The notes under the pieces were generated by a model. The model ran no database searches, was not told the origin of the DNA, and was given only the letters and a program-made list of their open reading frames with translations. From assembly GCA_965662365.1 (NCBI GenBank), contig CBFIHR010000122.1, forward strand, positions 1 through 9,482: 9,482 bases of DNA, read 5' to 3'. Each line of letters starts with the position of its first letter. The stretch's first letter is position 1. This document shows, one piece after another, positions 5,775 through 9,482 of the stretch. The DNA comes from CAWVWD01 sp965662365 (GTDB taxonomy: Bacteria; Bacteroidota; Bacteroidia; Chitinophagales; Saprospiraceae). A program made the translations under genes and the position numbers.

Positions 5775-6593
5775 TTATATTTCAATATTAATCAATAATT
5801 GCATTTGATAAATCGCAATTTCATTAAGTCTTTCCAAACGTTCTTCCTGACTTAATCCTTCTTTTATAAATTCTGCATTATGGGTTTCTAAATTAGCCAA
5901 AACCAATAGTTGCTCATGTGTTGCATTATCTCGAAGGTTACCTTTCAATTTTGGATTGATATTTTTCCACTCTTTCGCAGTCATTCCAAACATCGCCATA
6001 TTCAGTAAATCTGCTTCTGATGCGTAATAGTAACCTTTTATACCTGATTTAATATTTGATGGAATTAAGTTTTTCTTAATCGCATCAGTTTGGATTTTGT
6101 AATTCACCTTTGATAGCAAACGCTTGACATCCCATTCTAAAACATCGTGTCTTTCCTTCGCTTCTATTTCTTTTAATCGCTGAAATTCTTTGATTAAATA
6201 AATTTGAAAAGTAGGACTTAACCAATAACAAAAATTAATCGCAATATCTTTGTGGGCATACGTTCCGCCATTATAACGACCTGATTTTGAAACAATTCCC
6301 TTTGCGTTGGTGGATTTAATCCACTTTGTCGGAGTCAAAGAATATGGTCTTTCAAAAAACTCATCTTTAACCGTGCGGAATCCCGCACGGTTAAAATCGA
6401 GGTTATGAATCGTTTCCCATTCGCCCAAATAAGCAATCGTTTTCTGGGTACTCAACCAATTTCTCAACACAAATCGAGGCTCATCATCTGCCCGTTTTGC
6501 AATATCCGTCAATGAAATATAATCATCGTTATTAAAGGAATAAAGATTAATAGGACTCCCATTAACCTCAAATTGTCGATTCTTTTTTGCCAT
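5775..6593 (-). CDS. KilA-N domain protein
   Basis: 272 residues, start ATG on the complement of 6591-6593. Residues about 20-140 carry the KilA-N fold known from phages, DNA viruses and bacterial accessory DNA: YISLTDIAKRADDEPRFVLR, then NWLSTQKTIAYLGEWE, LTPTKWIKSTNAKGI, KSGRYNGGTYAHKDIAINFC and YWLSPTFQIYLIKEFQRLKE. This domain is thought to bind DNA. The C-terminal 130 residues are soluble and helical-looking, with MFGMTAKEWKNINP and a closing segment rich in Leu, Glu and Ile. The start lies 16 nt beyond the stop of rep on the same strand, so it is probably co-transcribed from the rep promoter. Residues 67-76 (NRAGFRTVKD) are encoded by a perfect palindrome, an apparent in-frame insertion in a variable part of the domain. 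Likely a plasmid regulator or copy-control partner; role inferred from position. Confidence 0.88.
   Translation of the reverse strand: MAKKNRQFEVNGSPINLYSFNNDDYISLTDIAKRADDEPRFVLRNWLSTQKTIAYLGEWETIHNLDFNRAGFRTVKDEFFERPYSLTPTKWIKSTNAKGIVSKSGRYNGGTYAHKDIAINFCYWLSPTFQIYLIKEFQRLKEIEAKERHDVLEWDVKRLLSKVNYKIQTDAIKKNLIPSNIKSGIKGYYYASEADLLNMAMFGMTAKEWKNINPKLKGNLRDNATHEQLLVLANLETHNAEFIKEGLSQEERLERLNEIAIYQMQLLINIEI
6366..6395. repeat. Palindromic element E inside the KilA-N gene
   Basis: TTTAACCGTGCGG (6366-6378) and CCGCACGGTTAAA (6383-6395) form a perfect 13 bp stem with a 4 nt loop. It encodes NRAGFRTVK within the KilA-N domain and leaves the frame open. High GC against AT-rich flanks suggests insertion of a small palindrome. 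Confidence 0.75.
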
Positions 6594-6609
6594 TCTTAAT
6601 CAAAAAAAA

Positions 6610-8055
6610 TTAGTTATTTAGATTTTGTTTCCACCATTCTTCACAAAGTACTTTTACACTTTGCTCAATTGCTTTGGAGTATTTATTAAAATCAAAAGTT
6701 TGACCTGTGGACTCAATCGTTGATTTATAATCAATGATAACTTTATCCATAAAAATATTGAATTGTTTGCCATAATGATGCTTAAACGATTCAAAATTAA
6801 AATATCTTTTAGTATCAATTTCCTTTTCATTTGTAGCCATCAAATCTGATAACGGAATCGCTTTTTTTGATTTTTGTGCCGTAACCTTTATTGATAAAAT
6901 ATCGTTTTTGGGTTGATGCTTACGTTCCTCAATTAATTTTAAAAAATCATCCGCAAACATCGTTTTGGCCAAGTTCCGATTATCTAATTCTTCCAAATTT
7001 AAGTTTTTTTGATGTTGCACTAATAATTCACAATGTTTTGCGTGTAAATTTTCGTCCGTTAACCGTTCATTTTTCCACCAGTTTACAAACGTTCCTGCCA
7101 AGTTTTTTGAACGAGTTTTTTCTTTGAAAAACGCCCAAATATATTTTATATAAATATCTTCATACCCTTTTACAACTTCGTATTTCAATTTCGGGTGTTC
7201 TAATATTTTGGTAACAATAAAAGTTTTGTTGATATTCTTTTCCTCCAAGAAGTGAAAAGCCTTCTGCTGTGCAAAAGTCAAATGAATATATTTATTAGGT
7301 CTTTGAGTTGGCTTTATTTTTTCATTCGCTACGCCTTGTCCCTTTACAAAATTCACTTCATCTAATAATTTCAAAGCCTCAGGTTGTTCCTCTGGTACGT
7401 TCTTATTGATTACGAATAACAACGAAATGACCTTTTTACCGTCCTTTTTTACTGGCTTATAAGTAAAACTTAAATCGGTATATTTTAATAATTCTTCTTG
7501 TGCAGGTTTTAAAACACGTCGTTTAAATTCATAAAATTCAGGGTATTTATTGGCTATTCCTAAGAAAAATTTAAGTTTTTCAATTGTTAATACAACCTCT
7601 TTTTTGAACTCGTAACGCTTCAAAATCTCATATATTCTTGTACTGTGTCCGTTCAAATAGACAATATTATGTATGTTATATTGTGTAAAATGCTGCCGTA
7701 ATTGTAGCAAATAATCCTTTAAAGAGTTAGGAAAAGTAAAGGTTAAAACCCCCGTTTTTCGGTTACTTCGGAGTTCCGTTATCCAGACAGATTGTACATC
7801 TTCATCACCATCGGTAAAGCGAATCGGGTTGTTGTTTAGGTTATTCATCAACTTAAAAACATCTGACTTATTGGCAATTCGTCGTCGTCCATCGAAATTT
7901 AATATTTTTGAAACATCTGAATAGTGCATTTGATATTTACTAAAATCCGCATCTTCTTGTGATATTTGAGCAATCAAATACAATACAAAAAACTGTTCCC
8001 GACTACCTAATTTGTAACTTGTTTCAATTAGCCGATTGGCTTTTACAATTGCCAT
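6610..8055 (-). CDS. Rep_3 (RepB-type) plasmid replication initiator
   Basis: 481 residues, start ATG on the complement of 8053-8055. The Rep_3 signature is clear: an N-terminal winged helix (about 5-110) starting VKANRLIETSYKLGSREQFF, and a second winged helix (about 130-217) with NGHSTRIYEILKRYEF, LTIEKLKFFLGI, YPEFYEFKRRVLKPAQEEL and KKVISLLFVI. Such proteins bind iterons as monomers to open a theta origin and often bind their own promoter as dimers. Iterons lie directly upstream (8271-9042), which confirms the role. Usual Rep_3 proteins are about 250-350 residues; this one has an extra C-terminal part of about 250 residues, Lys- and Trp-containing (GTFVNWWKNERLTDE, CEEWWKQNLNN) and of unknown role. 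KilA-N follows 16 nt after the stop. No frameshift or missing core motif is seen. Confidence 0.93.
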   Translation of the reverse strand: MAIVKANRLIETSYKLGSREQFFVLYLIAQISQEDADFSKYQMHYSDVSKILNFDGRRRIANKSDVFKLMNNLNNNPIRFTDGDEDVQSVWITELRSNRKTGVLTFTFPNSLKDYLLQLRQHFTQYNIHNIVYLNGHSTRIYEILKRYEFKKEVVLTIEKLKFFLGIANKYPEFYEFKRRVLKPAQEELLKYTDLSFTYKPVKKDGKKVISLLFVINKNVPEEQPEALKLLDEVNFVKGQGVANEKIKPTQRPNKYIHLTFAQQKAFHFLEEKNINKTFIVTKILEHPKLKYEVVKGYEDIYIKYIWAFFKEKTRSKNLAGTFVNWWKNERLTDENLHAKHCELLVQHQKNLNLEELDNRNLAKTMFADDFLKLIEERKHQPKNDILSIKVTAQKSKKAIPLSDLMATNEKEIDTKRYFNFESFKHHYGKQFNIFMDKVIIDYKSTIESTGQTFDFNKYSKAIEQSVKVLCEEWWKQNLNN

Positions 8056-8077
8056 AGTTCAATTTTTAAATCCGATT

Positions 8078-8114
8078 ATTGTACAGAAATACCACTTTCC
8101 CGTACCAAAATAGC
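8078..8114 (-). promoter_or_regulatory. Probable rep promoter with inverted iteron-like operator
   Basis: On the minus strand GCTATTTTGGTACGGG (8114-8099) matches the iteron start GATATTTTTGTACGGG closely. Within it TATTTTGG fits the Bacteroidota -7 box TAnnTTTG with one mismatch, 50 bp before the rep start. An opposing partial half TTGTACAG lies at 8079-8086 on the plus strand. Paired iteron halves over a promoter are typical of Rep_3 autoregulation. Inference from sequence likeness. Confidence 0.5.
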
Positions 8115-8270
8115 TATTGATTTACTAAAATCATTCTTTATTGTTAAAGTAAGACTAACGCCCTCTTCTATAACTATCACAAATTTAATATTTCAACAAA
8201 ACAAAACCGTAATTTTTAACTTTTAAAATTTTACGCTTTTAGTAATTAAGACCAATTTAGCCTTTCTATT
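8115..8270. other. AT-rich stretch between rep promoter and iterons
   Basis: No gene is seen. It contains a fragmentary iteron half AAACCGTA (8204-8211, minus orientation) and otherwise plain AT-rich DNA that could serve as the melting region of the origin. Confidence 0.35.
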
Positions 8271-8627
8271 GATATTTTTGTACGGTTTATTATCAACAAC
8301 AACTACTTTCAGTAATAATATTATACGGGTAAACTAATAATTATTTGATTTTCAGGTATTTAATATTCAACAATTAAAGTATTGATGTATATTAAATCTT
8401 GATATTTTTGTACGGTTTATTGATATTCCTGTACGGTTTGCTTGTTTTTTCAGGTAAAAAAAGAGCTTTTTTCCGTTTGAAACCCGTACAAAAATATCAA
8501 ACCCATAACTTTTCCCACATCTTGATATTTTTGTACGGGTTATTGATATTTTTGTACGGGTTTGTTGATATTTTTGTACGGTTTACTGATATTTTTGTAC
8601 GGTTTACCGATATTTTTGTACGGTTTA
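8271..8627. other. Iteron cluster, plasmid replication origin
   Basis: The 19 bp iteron GATATTTTTGTACGGTTTA, or its GGGTT variant, starts at 8271, 8401, 8422 (GATATTCCTG variant), 8524, 8545, 8567, 8588 and 8609 on the plus strand, and lies inverted at 8480-8498. Neighbouring copies are 21-22 bp apart, two helical turns, so Rep monomers would bind on one face. A degenerate copy lies near 8316-8334. Their place upstream of the rep gene is the classical theta-origin layout. A short frame across 8399-8671 is only iterons read as protein and is not a gene. Confidence 0.93.
8511..8519 (+). promoter_or_regulatory. Candidate DnaA box
   Basis: TTTCCCACA differs from TTWTNCACA at one position and lies between the inverted iteron and the run of five direct iterons. 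Iteron origins commonly carry a DnaA box, but one imperfect 9-mer in AT-rich DNA is weak support. Confidence 0.3.
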
Positions 8628-9042
8628 AGTTTTTTAAATATCTGATTTTCAATAAGTTATGGGCATCCTAAATAATAAACTATGAAATAATTATTTATAA
8701 ATACTTAAAAGAAAAATCAAGTGTTTTCATAAAATTTTTATTTTAAGTATTCCAGAGATTAAAAAAATTATAAAAATTCCGCAGGTGATATTTTTGTACG
8801 GTTTTATAGGATAAAATAACAGATTTCCCAAAAGTACTATGAAACAAAAAAGTGATTTAAGCCATTATTTATAAAAATAAGCATCGTTGTACCTTTTTCT
8901 CGTAAAATACGCTTAAATCCACTTTATTTAGCTGAATAATCAATTTCTTTTAGCATTATGATATTTTTTATCTAAAAACAAACTCGCAAATTTAGGTCTG
9001 ATTTTTCTAAGTTATTTAGGTTTGATTTTTTTGTACGGTTTT
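8628..9042. other. Origin right flank with two outlying iterons
   Basis: No gene is seen. Single iterons lie at 8787-8805 (perfect core, ending GGTTTT) and 9024-9042 (GATTTTTTTGTACGGTTTT, one A to T change in the core). Such isolated sites away from the main array could take part in Rep-mediated handcuffing. The rest is AT-rich without clear structure. Confidence 0.75.
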
Positions 9043-9110
9043 AGGGTAAAGGACTCATCCGTTTTGACTTCTCTGCTAATCTTCTGCTATATTATCCGTG
9101 ACTTCGCCTA

Positions 9111-9220
9111 ACCATTAAAATGTATTTCAGTAAAAATGTATTTATGTAAAAAAACAATTCTTTTTATTCAGATCAAAAATTTACCATTAAAATGTATTTA
9201 CTGAAATACATTTTAATGGT
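9111..9220. repeat. 16 bp repeats and a perfect 17 bp hairpin
   Basis: TGTATTTCAGTAAAAA (9121-9136) and TGTATTTATGTAAAAA (9137-9152) are tandem 16 bp copies. A third form, TGTATTTACTGAAATA, starts at 9193. ACCATTAAAATGTATTT (9183-9199) and its exact reverse complement (9204-9220) make a 17 bp stem with the loop ACTG. The left arm also repeats at 9111-9127, and 9111-9132 is the exact reverse complement of 9199-9220. This layered symmetry is not expected by chance even in AT-rich DNA. Role unknown; partition site, resolution site or control region are options. Confidence 0.75.
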
Positions 9221-9224
9221 TTTT

Positions 9225-9298
9225 TGTATTGACAGAATAACATTTCAACAGGAAAACAATTATCTATTTTCCTGCTAAAATGTTATTTTGTCAATACA
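9225..9298. repeat. Long hairpin with 32 bp arms
   Basis: The left arm 9225-9256, starting TGTATTGACAGAATAACATT, is the reverse complement of 9267-9298 at 29 of 32 positions, with the 10 nt loop CAATTATCTA. It starts 4 bp after the previous hairpin. The few mismatches (9235, 9246 and 9248 of the left arm) resemble drift of a once perfect palindrome. There is no gene inside. It could be a terminator-like structure, a structured RNA, or a recombination or replication site. Confidence 0.78.
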
Positions 9299-9302
9299 TT
9301 TT

Positions 9303-9330
9303 TTTGTATAAATATTTTTTTGTAATTTTG
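9303..9330 (+). promoter_or_regulatory. Candidate Bacteroidota promoter pointing off the right edge
   Basis: TTTG (9303-9306) and TAATTTTG (9323-9330) fit the -33 and -7 boxes (TTTG and TAnnTTTG) with a 16 nt spacer, slightly short. Transcription would start near 9337 and leave the window, so a gene just beyond 9482 is expected. Nearby imperfect dyads such as CTGTTAACACAG (9336-9347) could be operators. Confidence 0.45.
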
Positions 9331-9482
9331 TATTACTGTTAACACAGGTTTACATTTATACAGCAAAGTGTGAAAACAAAAAACTGTTTATACATAAAAA
9401 TGAGATAATGGATTTATGTTTATGCATTATTACAGTTATATGAATTCCTGTAAAAACATTAAATTGTATTTATATAAAAACA
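9331..9482. other. Repeat-bearing leader at the right edge
   Basis: No gene is seen. Another copy of the 16 bp repeat, TGTATTTATATAAAAA, lies at 9465-9480, one base different from 9137-9152. Related fragments CTGTTTATACATAAAA and TGTAAAAACA occur between. The density of the motif suggests binding sites for one protein. Confidence 0.45.

Noticed and set aside
8399..8671. 90-codon plus-strand frame with repeated IFLYGL peptide
   Set aside because: It is the iterons read in successive frames; the periodic peptide follows the 21 bp spacing, and the region is the origin.
9225..9298. Integron attC-like site
   Set aside because: The arms are long and nearly perfect and I see no GTTRRRY/RYYYAAC core sites at the ends, so attC is not supported.

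Overview
The window is AT-rich DNA that looks like Bacteroidota, most likely a flavobacterium-like organism. The grounds are low GC, no clear Shine-Dalgarno sites, several matches to the Bacteroidota -7 box TAnnTTTG, and a Rep_3 initiator with a KilA-N partner. No species marker is present, so the assignment is an inference.

Layout. Positions 1-481 hold the leader-distal end of a CRISPR array: eight repeats (the first cut by the window edge) and seven spacers, the last two identical. No cas gene is present. Positions 709-1545 hold a decayed GNAT acetyltransferase gene, broken by tandem stops, frame changes and a 316 bp element with terminal inverted repeats (1190-1505). A 10-N assembly gap lies at 1695-1704, with a gene remnant on its right. 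From about 1800 the content is plasmid-like: an XRE repressor (minus), a divergent helix-turn-helix gene split by one in-frame TAA at 3310-3312, a membrane/coiled-coil protein of unknown function, a strong terminator, then on the minus strand a KilA-N gene directly downstream of a Rep_3 replication initiator gene. Upstream of rep (8056-9042) is an iteron origin with at least eleven clear copies of a 19 bp iteron. The right edge (9111-9482) is a field of 16 bp repeats and two long hairpins with no gene.

How it fits together. Rep would bind the iterons to start theta replication. A degenerate inverted iteron overlaps the likely rep promoter, which suggests autoregulation. KilA-N follows rep by 16 nt and is probably co-transcribed. 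The XRE protein likely controls the divergent HTH gene. The membrane protein is a possible maintenance or transfer function, but nothing in it settles this.

A striking theme is invasion by compact GC-rich palindromes. Several lie inside reading frames and keep them open (HTH gene twice, its distal part, KilA-N); another is nested in a larger inverted repeat between convergent genes. The link between the CRISPR/GNAT part and the plasmid part crosses the N gap, so physical continuity is not proven.
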